From NCBI GenBank assembly GCA_947479455.1, contig CANJZE010000024.1:1-56288 (forward strand): a stretch of DNA of 56,288 nt, written 5' to 3'. The position numbers and the translations under genes are program-made. Below, one piece after another: positions 10,001 through 17,311 of the stretch. Position 1 is the stretch's first letter, and each line of letters opens with the position of its first letter. A model generated the notes under the pieces. That model had not been told where the DNA came from and searched no databases. It saw only the letters and a list, made by a program, of their open reading frames with translations. Origin of the DNA: Bacteroidota bacterium. GTDB taxonomy: Bacteria; Bacteroidota; Bacteroidia; Chitinophagales; LD1.

Positions 10001-10398
10001 TAGGAGTGTTCGCATTGGCAGGCATTGTTATTAGAAACGGAATATTGCTAATTGAGTTTATTGATGAATTGCGCGAACGCGGTATGGAAGTAAGCGAAGC
10101 GGTGATAGAAGGAGGAGCTACGCGTATGACACCTGTTATACTTACGGCCGCTGCGGCAATACTTGGATTAATACCACTGGCAATTGGATTAAATATGGAT
10201 TTTGCCACTCTATTTAGTGAACTGAATCCGCATTTTTACTTAGGCGGAGATAACGTAGTATTCTGGGGACCGCTTGCCTGGACCATGATTTATGGTTTAA
10301 TAATGGCTACCTTCCTCACACTACTTGTAGTACCTACTATGTATATGCTAGGTTACAAAACCCGCGAAAAATTCAGAAGAATTTTTTCGAAAAAATAA
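7033..10398 (+). CDS. RND-family multidrug efflux permease (AcrB/HAE1-like)
   Basis: 1121 aa, somewhat longer than the usual 1030-1060. It is an inner-membrane, proton-driven trimeric pump. TM1 is near residues 20-40 (ATSIYVFTTLIVVSGLLIY), followed by the porter domain (LFPDVVVPTISIATIYPGATPEDIE). TM4 contains GIVVDDAIVVIEN at 403-415, in which D407 and D408 fall at the same positions as the proton-relay aspartates of E. coli AcrB. The second half repeats the pattern, with FALAGIVIRNGILLIEFIDE near residue 995. Extra length sits after TM6 (about 500-560), where additional membrane segments (ILFGLLAIGGYATGY, FAITVIVFILLYHFG) are predicted. Last gene of the tetR-tolC-adaptor-pump operon; a strong terminator follows. 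Substrates cannot be read from the sequence. Confidence 0.96.
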   Translation: MNTERLKELKFTSWCIDNATSIYVFTTLIVVSGLLIYQSLPKELFPDVVVPTISIATIYPGATPEDIETLITKPIEKQVKSISGVKKVTSNSLSDVSIITVEFSTDLKPTECKQKVTDAVAKGKKDLPTDLKTDPQIQEFDLNELPIMNINIAGDFPLDQIKKYAKLLKDKIESQKEITRVDIVGGVDREIQINVDLYKMTSAGISFLDIENAVQRENLNISGGEVNVDQVRRNLRVTGEFKQPKEIGDIVVRSFTGTTVFLKDIAKVEDAFKEKQDFAQLDHKPVIALNVVKRSGENLINATDQIYKVLEEYQTTKFPQGLKIKVTGDTSENTRVQLHDLLNTVIIGFIFVVFILMFFMGFSNAFFVGLSVPLATLVAFLFMPALGMTMNVMVLFSLLLALGIVVDDAIVVIENTHRIYNRYDYGIKQSAKFAAGEVFLPVLAGTLTTLAPFFPLLFWPGIIGKFMKNLPITLIVTLGASLFVAFVMNPVFAVSFMKKDDHNAKSNLKDYLKGFILFGLLAIGGYATGYIGVGNFAITVIVFILLYHFGLSRAIILWQTKIWPAVTNVYRKILRVFIQRKRPIIVVLATLLLLVVSWTILFITGVKRELFPSGDPNFVYVYCRLPSGTDATATDSITRIIEGRVYKIIGENNPDVTSVISNVGLGAGDPQNPDKVATPNKSKVTVAFKKFADRKNPHTQIWLDSVRNEFKKMGVAGAEISVEPESNGPPVGKPINIEISGDDFIVMKSLATELKAKIDKENIPGIDELKSDLQISKPEIIIDIDKEKMLREGISLGQVGSELRTALFGKEASKFRDKDEDAPIQLRLRAEDRLKVEQLMNVNISYMDFSSGQFRQVPISSIASMHYDNSISVINRKNQKRVVTLASELSEGHTANEIIPSLEQIITNMNVPEGYDIKMTGAEEQEKETGVFLGLAFLGAIAMMFLIMVFQFNSVIKPLIIFTTVIFSLIGVAIGFTITRMTMSTVMTGVGVFALAGIVIRNGILLIEFIDELRERGMEVSEAVIEGGATRMTPVILTAAAAILGLIPLAIGLNMDFATLFSELNPHFYLGGDNVVFWGPLAWTMIYGLIMATFLTLLVVPTMYMLGYKTREKFRRIFSKK

Positions 10399-10422
10399 AG
10401 CCGAAGAACACTCCTTATATAT

Positions 10423-10460
10423 AGAACCGCAAAACATTAAAATTTTGCGGTTCTTTTTTT
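10423..10460 (+). terminator. rho-independent terminator of the efflux operon
   Basis: The arms AGAACCGCAAAA (10423-10434) and TTTTGCGGTTCT (10443-10454) are perfectly complementary over 12 bp and are followed by an unbroken T run. It lies 25 bp past the pump stop codon. Confidence 0.93.
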
Positions 10461-10631
10461 TCGGTTATGCAAAAGTCAAAACTTGTATTGGCAAAAAATG
10501 ATGCGCTTGCGTAACCTTTTGCAAATGCTTTCCGTTAAAGAACGCACCGAGCAATGTTTGGCGACAAAACAAAACAAAGCCCTGCACTTCGGTAAAAAAA
10601 TTAAACAACAAAAAACTAAACTTTAAGTAAA

Positions 10632-11444
10632 ATGAAAACTACAACAACCAGATTCGCGCTTATTGCATTTTTTGCATCAGCTATGGCACTTAGTTCATGC
10701 CAAAAGGAAAAAACGAACGTTACTTTAAAAACAAACGATACCAATTCAATTCAATTGACCGATCAAATTATTGGCGAGGTAACTGGATTCAGCGATAACA
10801 CCGGTACCGGCAAAATGGATGGCGCTTCATGCAGAACGCTTACGATTGATTCTTCGAATCCGTCAACACGAGTTATTACTTTTGATTACGGTGCAGGTTG
10901 CCAAACCAGAAGAGGTATTGTTCGCTCAGGACAAATGATTGTTACCATGGATCAAAGCAGTATTACAACCGTAGGTGTGAATGTGGTTATTTCATTCAAT
11001 AATTATGCGATCAACAATGTGCAAATTACAGGTGGAACTACAGCGCACAACGATGGTTATAATGGCAGCGGAAATTTGACTTTTACGTTTAATTCAAACC
11101 TAACATCTACCGATTTAAGCAGTGGTGCAATATCAACGGCTGTAACTACTAACTATTACGAATGGTTAACCGGTTCGGCTACTTCAACAAAAGAAGATGA
11201 TACTTATGCCATAACAGGTGGTGGAACAGGAACCGATGTAGCTGGCAATAACTTTACAGAGAGTATTACCACTCCATTAATTAAGAACAAAGCATCCAAC
11301 TGTGTTCCTTTCGCAATCACAGGTGTGGTGTTAAATCAAACAGCAGGTCAGTCAGATAAAACAACTGATTACGGTAGCGGACTTTGCGATAACCTTGCTA
11401 TAGTTACACAAAACGGAAACTCACAACAAATTGTTCTTCAATAA
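10632..11444 (+). CDS. secreted lipoprotein of unknown function (paralog of 1920-2753)
   Basis: 270 aa. Signal peptide and lipobox (ALSSC, Cys near 23) followed by a charged linker (QKEKTN). The beta-rich mature region contains DYGAGCQTRRGIVRSGQ, HNDGYNGSGN, TKEDDTYAITGGGTGTD and a closing DYGSGLCDNLAIVTQNG, matching the landmarks of the lipoprotein at 1920-2753 in order and spacing. The two share the same signal-anchor design and probably arose by duplication around the efflux operon. I do not recognise a domain of known function. It sits alone, with a terminator on each side. Confidence 0.8.
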   Translation: MKTTTTRFALIAFFASAMALSSCQKEKTNVTLKTNDTNSIQLTDQIIGEVTGFSDNTGTGKMDGASCRTLTIDSSNPSTRVITFDYGAGCQTRRGIVRSGQMIVTMDQSSITTVGVNVVISFNNYAINNVQITGGTTAHNDGYNGSGNLTFTFNSNLTSTDLSSGAISTAVTTNYYEWLTGSATSTKEDDTYAITGGGTGTDVAGNNFTESITTPLIKNKASNCVPFAITGVVLNQTAGQSDKTTDYGSGLCDNLAIVTQNGNSQQIVLQ

Positions 11445-11470
11445 CAAAACACAACATTGTTTAAACAAAA

Positions 11471-11499
11471 AACCCTCTCGAGTATCGGGAGGGTTTTTG
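11471..11499. terminator. bidirectional terminator between convergent genes
   Basis: AACCCTC at 11471 and GAGGGTT at 11489-11495 pair around a roughly 11-nt loop, with A residues before and T residues after, so it works in both directions. It separates the lipoprotein (+, stop 11444) from the 448-aa gene (-, stop 11503). Confidence 0.85.
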
Positions 11500-11502
11500 T
11501 TT

Positions 11503-12849
11503 TTAAAGAACTATGTCTTTAACCTTTATATCCTGTTTTTGTTTCTTAGCTATGAATGTATCCTTATCAAGAATATTTCTTACTGCACCATATTTCAGAA
11601 AACGCTGACGAGCATATTTTTTAAGATTAGCATCCGTTAGTTTAGCATAGTTTAAAGCAATGTCGTTTACATTCTTAATCACTTGGTCGCGAATTGATTT
11701 GTAATAATCTTCTTGCATTTTTTGATCAGCTGGAGAAGGGTAACTATTTCCCGAAACACTATCGGTAAGTAAACCTACAAATGGTGCATTCTTTTTTAGG
11801 TCCTCCATATTGTCTGCTAAATCCTTAAGCGGGGTCAATGTTTTTTCGTTATCGCTAATCATTTTTGCAGATGCAACATCGTTAATACTGTTGAATAAAC
11901 CTTTGGCTTCATCTAAGCGAAAACCAGTTAGTGCATCGTAAGCGCGGCATTTATCACCTAAAGACATGTTACCGGCTTTGTCGTATAATTTTGAAGCAAG
12001 CAAATAACTTCCTTTGTTCATGGTAGAAGCTGCCAGTTTTTCGAGGGCATCATCATTTTTCTTTTCGCTTAGCGCATCGCCTAAACGCATAATCAAATTG
12101 TCTGCTTCTTCTGGTCGGTTATCAGCATACAAATAGTCGGCATATTTTTGAATTCCTTCCTCAACTCCCTGGCTTAGATATGCATCAATTGCCTTTACAT
12201 ATTCTTTGCGGTTGTAGTAAATATCTCCTGCTTGTTTAGCTCCTTCTAAACTTTTAAGTTTCAAATAAGTCTCGGCTGCCTTTGCCTCGTTGTCTCCCCC
12301 TTTATCAAAATACTCTTTTCCTATTTGTTCAATTTTTACAGCTGCATCGCCAGTTACATAGTAGTCAAGTGCTTTGTTGTAACTACCCGCACCTTTTTCA
12401 TAAAAACGGTCTCCAATTAATCTTGCTCCTTCTTTGGTGGCATCTGCTTTGCCAAACAAACTCATGGCTTTGTTCAGCGATTTAGTTTGATTTTTATCAT
12501 CCTCATTAAATGCCTGGTCAACGTATGCTTCAGCAACTCTTTTCAAGCCTTCTTTCTTTGCTTCTTTAGTTGATGCGTTGTAAGAATTTGTGGCGTTCAC
12601 CAAATCTCCCTTTTCGAGATACGCATCACCAATAACAGCCGACATTTCCTGGGGTTTCATTCCGCCTTTCTGGAAACTTGCTTTAGCCGTATTGATACCA
12701 TCTTGTCTTTTGGCAGCATCGGCCTGAGCCATGGCTTTTTTAAGTGCTGCGTTACCTTTATCAATGTCCTTATTCTGTGCGTTTAACTGCATGGAAACTG
12801 CCAGCATCATCATAATACAGGCTGTTATGCTCAAAATTTTCTTGCTCAT
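11503..12849 (-). CDS. secreted helical-repeat (TPR-like) protein of unknown function
   Basis: 448 aa. A cleavable signal peptide (MSKKILSITACIMMMLAVSMQLNAQ) is followed by about a dozen helical pairs rich in Ala, Lys, Tyr and Gly. Many have a TPR/SEL1-like feel, such as 'AVIGDAYLEKGDLVNATNSYNAST', 'AKQAGDIYYNRKEYVKAIDAYLSQG' and 'ASKLYDKAGNMSLGDKCRAYDALTG'. It is probably periplasmic or at the outer membrane, acting as a scaffold. No catalytic motif is visible. It is transcribed alone, convergent with the lipoprotein and divergent from the interrupted TIGR02757 gene. Confidence 0.75.
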   Translation of the reverse strand: MSKKILSITACIMMMLAVSMQLNAQNKDIDKGNAALKKAMAQADAAKRQDGINTAKASFQKGGMKPQEMSAVIGDAYLEKGDLVNATNSYNASTKEAKKEGLKRVAEAYVDQAFNEDDKNQTKSLNKAMSLFGKADATKEGARLIGDRFYEKGAGSYNKALDYYVTGDAAVKIEQIGKEYFDKGGDNEAKAAETYLKLKSLEGAKQAGDIYYNRKEYVKAIDAYLSQGVEEGIQKYADYLYADNRPEEADNLIMRLGDALSEKKNDDALEKLAASTMNKGSYLLASKLYDKAGNMSLGDKCRAYDALTGFRLDEAKGLFNSINDVASAKMISDNEKTLTPLKDLADNMEDLKKNAPFVGLLTDSVSGNSYPSPADQKMQEDYYKSIRDQVIKNVNDIALNYAKLTDANLKKYARQRFLKYGAVRNILDKDTFIAKKQKQDIKVKDIVL

Positions 12850-12877
12850 ATATTTTAGATTTAGTGTGATTATGGTT

Positions 12878-12905
12878 TAAATGTAAAAACAAATGGCTTT
12901 TGCAA
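12878..12905 (-). promoter_or_regulatory. candidate Bacteroidota promoter for the 448-aa gene
   Basis: On the minus strand TTG (12903-12905) is followed after 17 bp by TACATTTA (12878-12885), one mismatch from TAnnTTTG, 28 bp ahead of the start codon. The spacer is slightly short of the usual 19 bp or so. Confidence 0.35.
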
Positions 12906-12996
12906 AACTTTATTTTGTCAAAAAACATTAGCAGGGTAACAGTTTATGTCTTAAAAGTGCCATATTTCTGAGAGCTAATTCAAACTATACCTATAA

Positions 12997-13539
12997 ATGC
13001 AGCGCGAAAAAATTTACGAACTCCTCGAACGCAAATACAAGGAATGCAACTCGGCTGCTTTCCTTGAAGCCGACCCTATTTCTATTCCTCATCGCTTTTC
13101 AAAAAAACAGGATATAGAAATTGCGGCTTTCTTCTCTGCTACCATGGCTTGGGGAAATCGTAAATCAATCATCACTTCAGCCAATAAGTTGATGAACCTG
13201 ATGGACAATGCACCGCATGATTTTGTGTTGAACCATAAGGATAAGGATTTGAAAAAATTACTTGATTTTAAACACCGCACATTCAACACAACCGACACAC
13301 TTTACTTTGTTGAATTTCTAAAACAACATTATTCAAAGAACGATTCGCTTGAAGCCGCGTTCGTAAATCCGTCAATTGGTAAATCTGTAAATACCGAAAA
13401 TGCAATCGCCACTTTTCACGAAAACTTTTTTTCACTCGAAGATTCTCCGCATCGCACACGCAAGCATGTAGCCACTCCCGTTCGCGGAAGCACTTGTAAG
13501 CGCATGAATATGTTTAAAAGGATAATTAAGGTAGTATAA
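12997..13539 (+). pseudogene. N-terminal half of the host TIGR02757-family (DUF2400) gene, split by the mobile element
   Basis: Codons 1-173 (12997-13515) are host sequence. From 13516 the frame runs into the element's left arm and stops after seven foreign codons (KRIIKVV). Family signs are IPHRFSKKQDIEIAAFFSATMAWGNRKSI (residues 28-56), FKHRTFN and the break at KRMNMF. The missing part, LRWMVRKDESGVDF onward, lies 21.9 kb away at 35431-35703. Joined, the two halves give an uninterrupted reading frame of normal length (about 262 aa), so the only damage is the insertion. TIGR02757 proteins are uncharacterised. The lost C-terminal half holds LDVHVDRTARKLGL, which resembles the catalytic-Asp segment of HhH-GPD DNA glycosylases; that link is my inference. 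Confidence 0.9.
13507..13535 (+). other. attL: left junction of the integrated element
   Basis: The core AATATGTTT (13507-13515) is repeated exactly at the right junction (35431-35439). It is followed by the arm GGATAATTAAGGTAGT (13520-13535), which is the inverted complement of the right arm (35410-35425) with one mismatch. The host gene reads in frame up to the core. The symmetry centre falls between 13510 and 13511 (dinucleotide AT). Confidence 0.88.
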
Positions 13540-13593
13540 TGTAGCTGCGACATTCTATTGTATATTCGTTTTGGCAAGCATCTATAAAGAAGA

Positions 13594-14364
13594 ATGAAAT
13601 TACAACAAAACGAGCTAAAGGAATTTCTGGATTTTAAGGTAAGCCAATACAACACAAAAGCATTTATTCAAGACGACCCTATCCGAATCCCCCACCATTT
13701 CAAACTAAAAGAAGATATTGAGATTTCTGGTTTCTTGGTTGCCACTATAGCTTGGGGAAACAGAAAAAGCATTATTAAGAGCGGGGAAAGAATGATTGAA
13801 TTAATGGGGGAATCTCCATACGACTTCGCTATGTCCGCAACCCCTAAACAAATTGCAAGTCTTAACGGCTTTGTTCATCGAACTTTTAACGGGGACGACT
13901 TTGCAACCTTTTTAAAAGCAATTAGGAATTTATATAAAAGTCATGGTGGCTTTGAAAATGTATTTGCAAAACATGCCACTCCAGAAAGCCTTCAGCCTGC
14001 CATACATGAGTTCAAAAAGGTGTTTTTTTCAATTAAGCATAGTGAAAGGACAGAAAAACATGTTTCTGACCCTTTCAAAAACTCTGCGGCAAAGAAAATT
14101 AATATGTGGCTTAGATGGATGGTTCGTAAGGATAAAAGTGGAGTGGACTTTGGTTTATGGAAATCTATTTCTCCATCACAACTATCTTGCCCATTAGATG
14201 TTCATTCTGGCAACGTTGCCAGGAAACTCGGAATATTGAAAAGGGCACAAAATGATGCAACTGCTTTGGCTGAATTAAATGTTAGTTTACGAAAGCTTGA
14301 CAGTAAAGACCCCGTGAAGTATGATTTTGCTTTATTCGGACTTGGTGTATTTGAAAAATTCTGA
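13594..14364 (+). CDS. full-length TIGR02757-family (DUF2400) protein, element-borne replacement of the target gene
   Basis: 256 aa, complete. It starts 58 bp inside the left end of the element. It aligns throughout with the joined host halves: IPHHFKLKEDIEISGFLVATIAWGNRKSI, FVHRTFN, RTEKHVSDP, INMWLRWMVRKDKSGVDFGLW, LDVHSGNVARKLGIL and DPVKYDFALFGLGVFEKF. It is clearly diverged from the host copy, so it came from another lineage rather than from this gene. At the stretch matching the insertion point the codons differ: AATATGTGG instead of the core AATATGTTT, and the flanking GCGCA and TGCGC of the host site are absent, so it should not be a target. Its job is probably to restore the activity destroyed by integration. 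Biochemical function is unknown; an HhH-GPD glycosylase relation is possible. Confidence 0.9.
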   Translation: MKLQQNELKEFLDFKVSQYNTKAFIQDDPIRIPHHFKLKEDIEISGFLVATIAWGNRKSIIKSGERMIELMGESPYDFAMSATPKQIASLNGFVHRTFNGDDFATFLKAIRNLYKSHGGFENVFAKHATPESLQPAIHEFKKVFFSIKHSERTEKHVSDPFKNSAAKKINMWLRWMVRKDKSGVDFGLWKSISPSQLSCPLDVHSGNVARKLGILKRAQNDATALAELNVSLRKLDSKDPVKYDFALFGLGVFEKF

Positions 14365-14543
14365 TTCAAAACCTTCTCACTTACCAACCACCAAAAGATT
14401 TATTTTTTTTCGGCTTCTCCGTTCGTTAGATTCGCCTAAGTCGCCTTTCTGCTATGTGGAAGGGGGGCAAAAAACAAAAACAACATGGGAAAAAGATTTT
14501 TCTCGGACTATTTATTGGTGATTAATCATCAAGTAACGGCATT

Positions 14544-14613
14544 GGGAGGTTGTTGATAGCTCTCGCCTCCCTTTGCCAATTTTTTAAAGGGAGCTGCGAA
14601 AAAAAGAGCTATT
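14544..14613 (+). promoter_or_regulatory. structured leader of the replication gene (competing hairpins)
   Basis: Three inverted repeats overlap just ahead of the ATG at 14614: GGGAGG (14544-14549) with CCTCCC (14566-14571); CTCCCTTT (14567-14574) with AAAGGGAG (14586-14593); and ATAGCTCT (14556-14563) with AGAGCTAT (14605-14612). The first two exclude each other. The third pairs with the bases directly in front of the start codon and encloses the second. Such a layout suits translation or transcription control of a replication protein. No T run follows the second hairpin, so it is not a plain terminator. Confidence 0.5.
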
Positions 14614-16932
14614 ATGAAAGTAAACTACAACAGACAGAGCAATGCTATTGGCGGCAATCTCACCAGCCAGATTCAATTTCAAATTCATGCAAAACCAAGC
14701 GGTTTAAGCTGGCTTCCAGAAGAAGATAAGCCCAGCCAACAATTATTCGTTTCCGAATACCTTGTATGTGAAAATGGAGGGCTTTTAAAGCAGAAAATAA
14801 CCGAACAGAACAAAAAAGGTGGCGGCAAAAGAAAGCCCGTTAAAACGAAGGTAAAGAAGCAGTTTGCCCTTCCCAAATTGGTTAAGGAATGGGTGGATGC
14901 CAACTTTGGCGAAGAAAAATCCCGCGAAACCGCCTACCTGTATGCTTACTCTGCCCAGTTGCAAATTCAAAACCGACATAAATGGCATTCCGACTTTATC
15001 TGTCTTCCTGCATCAACTCTGAAAAAACATATAACGGATAAAAACCTGTCAAAAATTAAATCGGTTTTTGAAAATGGGAAAATCGTTTTTAAAGAAGGAA
15101 AGAAAAAGACCATTAATAATCAATTAATGAATGTCTATGATTTTAATAGAAGTATGTTTTTGGATTGCGAATTGGTCGTGGTGTCCGTAAATAAGTTTGT
15201 TGAAAAAGAAAGGGATGAAAAAATGAGTGATAATGATATGTTATCTAATACAATCCCCAACCCCCTCTCTTCTAAGGAAGAGGGGGATGGTATTAATTTG
15301 GTTTATATCGTGCGCAATTTACCTCAGAGCGCGCAATTTACCAGTTCAACCACCCAAAACAGCCTTATTGAGCCTAAATGGGGAGAAAAAACCCCCGAAA
15401 ACAGTGAAATTGCGCAGTCAGCAAATACAAAAAGGGAAATTGCGCAGTCAGCAAAACCAATACAAAGGGAAATTGCGCACGCAGCAAATACAAAAAGAGA
15501 AATTGCGCACCCAGTATTAAAGCTACCAAGCCCCTTCCCCGCAATTAATAAACGCAGATTTCAAGCCGAGGAGATTAATGAGTATACAAAAACGAACCTT
15601 CGAAAATTAAAAATTGACTTGAATAAATTGCGCAACCTGATTCCCGACCAAGTTGAAAAGTCGGTTGGAAAAATTGAAGTTATTACTACTAATCATCCTG
15701 ATAAAGTAGCGGGATATAAATACCTGGGCGGAACAGATAAGATTTACTACGATAAAATACATTCTATAATCAGCAAGCTCAAACATGGGCAAAGCCTGAT
15801 GAAGTATAAAGAAGATTGGATTGTGGGGAGTTATCAGCAATATGTGGAGCTAAAACGAAAGCAGATAAAAGAAAGCCTTTTGCTAAATATTCAGAGCTTA
15901 TCCAATCCTGAATGTTTTAGTTCTTTCCTATCTGATACCAATGGTCGCTTATTCCACAACCTATCGAATGTCTGGGGTGGATTCCGCGAACTGATAATGA
16001 TGGATAATAATCTGGTGGAGATTGATATAGCTAACTCCCAAATGGCATTTCTTGCTAAAGAACTTATGCGAGACCATAACTTTGTTTTTTGCAATCCAGA
16101 CGTAGATAATTTTGTTAGTCATGCAGGGGATGGTGTTCTATATGACCGCATTGCAAAAAATATGGACACAACAAAAGATTTCGCCAAACAGATAACCTTC
16201 AACATCATTTTTAATCCCTCAACAAAAGCGAACCAGTTAGCCAAGGGTTTTGAAAAGCATTATCCGAACGTATACCAGTATTGTACCGAGTTCAAAAAAA
16301 TATATGGAGGTAATGCACTTGCTATCTATCTCCAAAAGCTGGAATCGGATGTGATGATAAAATTGATTTATAATCTGCTTATGGAAAACAAACTCTTTTC
16401 CTTAACCATGCACGATTCAATTATTTGCCGAGCAGAAGATTTGGAAATGGTGCAGGATATAATGAAGAGAGCATTCTACGATATTACTTTCCATGCCAAA
16501 CTCCGTATAAAAAATCCCCAACAGAAAGAAGTGCTTAACAAAACGCTTCCTCCAGTTAACACAAGCAACAATCCAGAAAAAAATTGCATCGAAGCATTGA
16601 ATGTGCAAATTTCCGGTCCATTGATTAACGGAAGTAATCCCGAAGAAAATTTTGGTCGTATATCCACAGCAACAGGCACTGATTACTTCGGCAGTTATGC
16701 AAAAAAGAATAAAGAACCTAAACCGCTAACCCAAGAGCAAATGGAGTGGGCAGAGAGTTTAAATTGGGAAGAAATTTTAGCTGATGAAACAGAGCCAGCA
16801 GAAAAGCCATCCGTTAAAGTTCCACAGCTTACGGAAGAAGATGTGAAAGATTTAATGTTGGAGTGGGAGATGGAAGCAGTTGGGCAATCCAATGATGAAC
16901 TACCAGATTTTTCTGCTGATATGTTTGAGTAG
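14614..16932 (+). CDS. predicted replication protein with family-A-polymerase-like core
   Basis: 772 aa. Residues 80-200 look like a helical, winged-helix-type region (ETAYLYAYSAQLQIQ..., PASTLKKHI). Residues 205-315 are a low-complexity linker containing REIAQSANTK-type repeats. Residues 410-640 carry the polymerase-like core: 'GRLFHNLSNVWGGFREL', motif A-like LVEIDIANSQM (D471), an O-helix-like KDFAKQITFNIIFN (K521/K525), and motif C-like LTMHDSII (H600, D601). The order and the Asp/His-Asp pattern are those of Pol I/T7-type polymerases, though divergent. No 3'-5' exonuclease motifs were seen. Beside an element-encoded sliding clamp, a role in element replication is likely. The linker-coding DNA holds iteron-like repeats. 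Function is by motif only. Confidence 0.65.
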   Translation: MKVNYNRQSNAIGGNLTSQIQFQIHAKPSGLSWLPEEDKPSQQLFVSEYLVCENGGLLKQKITEQNKKGGGKRKPVKTKVKKQFALPKLVKEWVDANFGEEKSRETAYLYAYSAQLQIQNRHKWHSDFICLPASTLKKHITDKNLSKIKSVFENGKIVFKEGKKKTINNQLMNVYDFNRSMFLDCELVVVSVNKFVEKERDEKMSDNDMLSNTIPNPLSSKEEGDGINLVYIVRNLPQSAQFTSSTTQNSLIEPKWGEKTPENSEIAQSANTKREIAQSAKPIQREIAHAANTKREIAHPVLKLPSPFPAINKRRFQAEEINEYTKTNLRKLKIDLNKLRNLIPDQVEKSVGKIEVITTNHPDKVAGYKYLGGTDKIYYDKIHSIISKLKHGQSLMKYKEDWIVGSYQQYVELKRKQIKESLLLNIQSLSNPECFSSFLSDTNGRLFHNLSNVWGGFRELIMMDNNLVEIDIANSQMAFLAKELMRDHNFVFCNPDVDNFVSHAGDGVLYDRIAKNMDTTKDFAKQITFNIIFNPSTKANQLAKGFEKHYPNVYQYCTEFKKIYGGNALAIYLQKLESDVMIKLIYNLLMENKLFSLTMHDSIICRAEDLEMVQDIMKRAFYDITFHAKLRIKNPQQKEVLNKTLPPVNTSNNPEKNCIEALNVQISGPLINGSNPEENFGRISTATGTDYFGSYAKKNKEPKPLTQEQMEWAESLNWEEILADETEPAEKPSVKVPQLTEEDVKDLMLEWEMEAVGQSNDELPDFSADMFE
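15248..15292 (+). repeat. palindromic micro-insert inside the replication gene
   Basis: The segment holds AACCCCCTCTCTTCTAAGG followed by AAGAGGGGGAT: CCCCCTCT and AGAGGGGG pair around a short loop. It encodes NPLSSKEEGDG within the disordered linker. A CCCCAACCCC lead-in is shared with the intergenic repeat at 6975. It looks like a small dispersed repeat that has landed in a permissive part of the gene. Confidence 0.55.
15311..15634. repeat. seven iteron-like AAATTGCGCA copies in the replication gene (candidate origin)
   Basis: Forward copies of AAATTGCGCA are at 15407-15416, 15437-15446, 15470-15479, 15500-15509 and 15625-15634. Inverted copies are at 15311-15320 (exact) and 15331-15340 (one mismatch). 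Four forward copies share a longer unit, GAAATTGCGCA, followed by CAGCAAA in three, at 30-33 bp spacing. Seven copies of a 10-mer in 325 bp is far beyond chance. Iterons inside a replication initiator gene are a known origin layout (phage lambda O gene). Origin function is inferred. Confidence 0.6.
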
Positions 16933-16945
16933 GGGGAATAAAAAA

Positions 16946-16968
16946 AGCCAGTATAAAACTGGCTTTTA
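16946..16968 (+). terminator. terminator of the replication gene (GCCAG/CTGGC family)
   Basis: AGCCAGT and ACTGGCT pair around a short AT-rich loop, with an A run before and TTTT after, 14 bp past the stop. It is one of four related hairpins found only within the element. Confidence 0.85.
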
Positions 16969-17253
16969 CAATGTTCTGAAGCAATATACAATTGCAATAT
17001 GCGCTTTATGCGCTCAAATGTTTGTTGTTGCATTTTCATCACATCTTGTATATGATGAACTTAGTGAGAGTGCGAGTCGCCAACATCAGTTGAACTAACA
17101 AGGTCTCGCACCTAACCTTAAGGCATTGCAACATGCCCCACGAAAAGTTTACATAAGTTTACTTTTCTTTCAATCGTAAGAACTTCATTATAGAACATAT
17201 AATATAATAACGAAACACATTAAATAAAGTTTCAAATTCTCAAAAATATTTTT
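16969..17253. other. gene-free stretch between replication gene and LamG operon
   Basis: No open frame of convincing content. It holds an inverted pair, GTGCGAG (17070-17076) and CTCGCAC (17105-17111), about 28 bp apart, and a direct pair of AGTTTAC near 17147-17161. These could belong to a small RNA or a regulatory site, but nothing identifies one. The rightmost part is very AT-rich. Confidence 0.3.
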
Positions 17254-17262
17254 TAAAAAAAA

Positions 17263-17285
17263 AGCCAGCTCTTTCGAAACTGGCT
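17263..17285 (-). terminator. terminator of the LamG/lipoprotein operon (GCCAG/CTGGC family)
   Basis: AGCCAG and CTGGCT pair around a roughly 11-nt loop. On the minus strand a run of nine T follows directly. It lies 27 bp beyond the stop of the 522-aa LamG gene. Confidence 0.88.
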
Positions 17286-17311
17286 CTAATAGTGTGTTTC
17301 GATAAATTTAT

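Noticed and set aside
14321-14521. 66-codon frame after the replacement TIGR02757 gene
   Set aside because: It overlaps the end of the real gene out of frame and has no protein-like pattern.
17070-17111. tRNA or riboswitch in the 16969-17253 gap
   Set aside because: Only one 7-bp stem could be found. There is no cloverleaf, no T-loop signature and no known riboswitch core.
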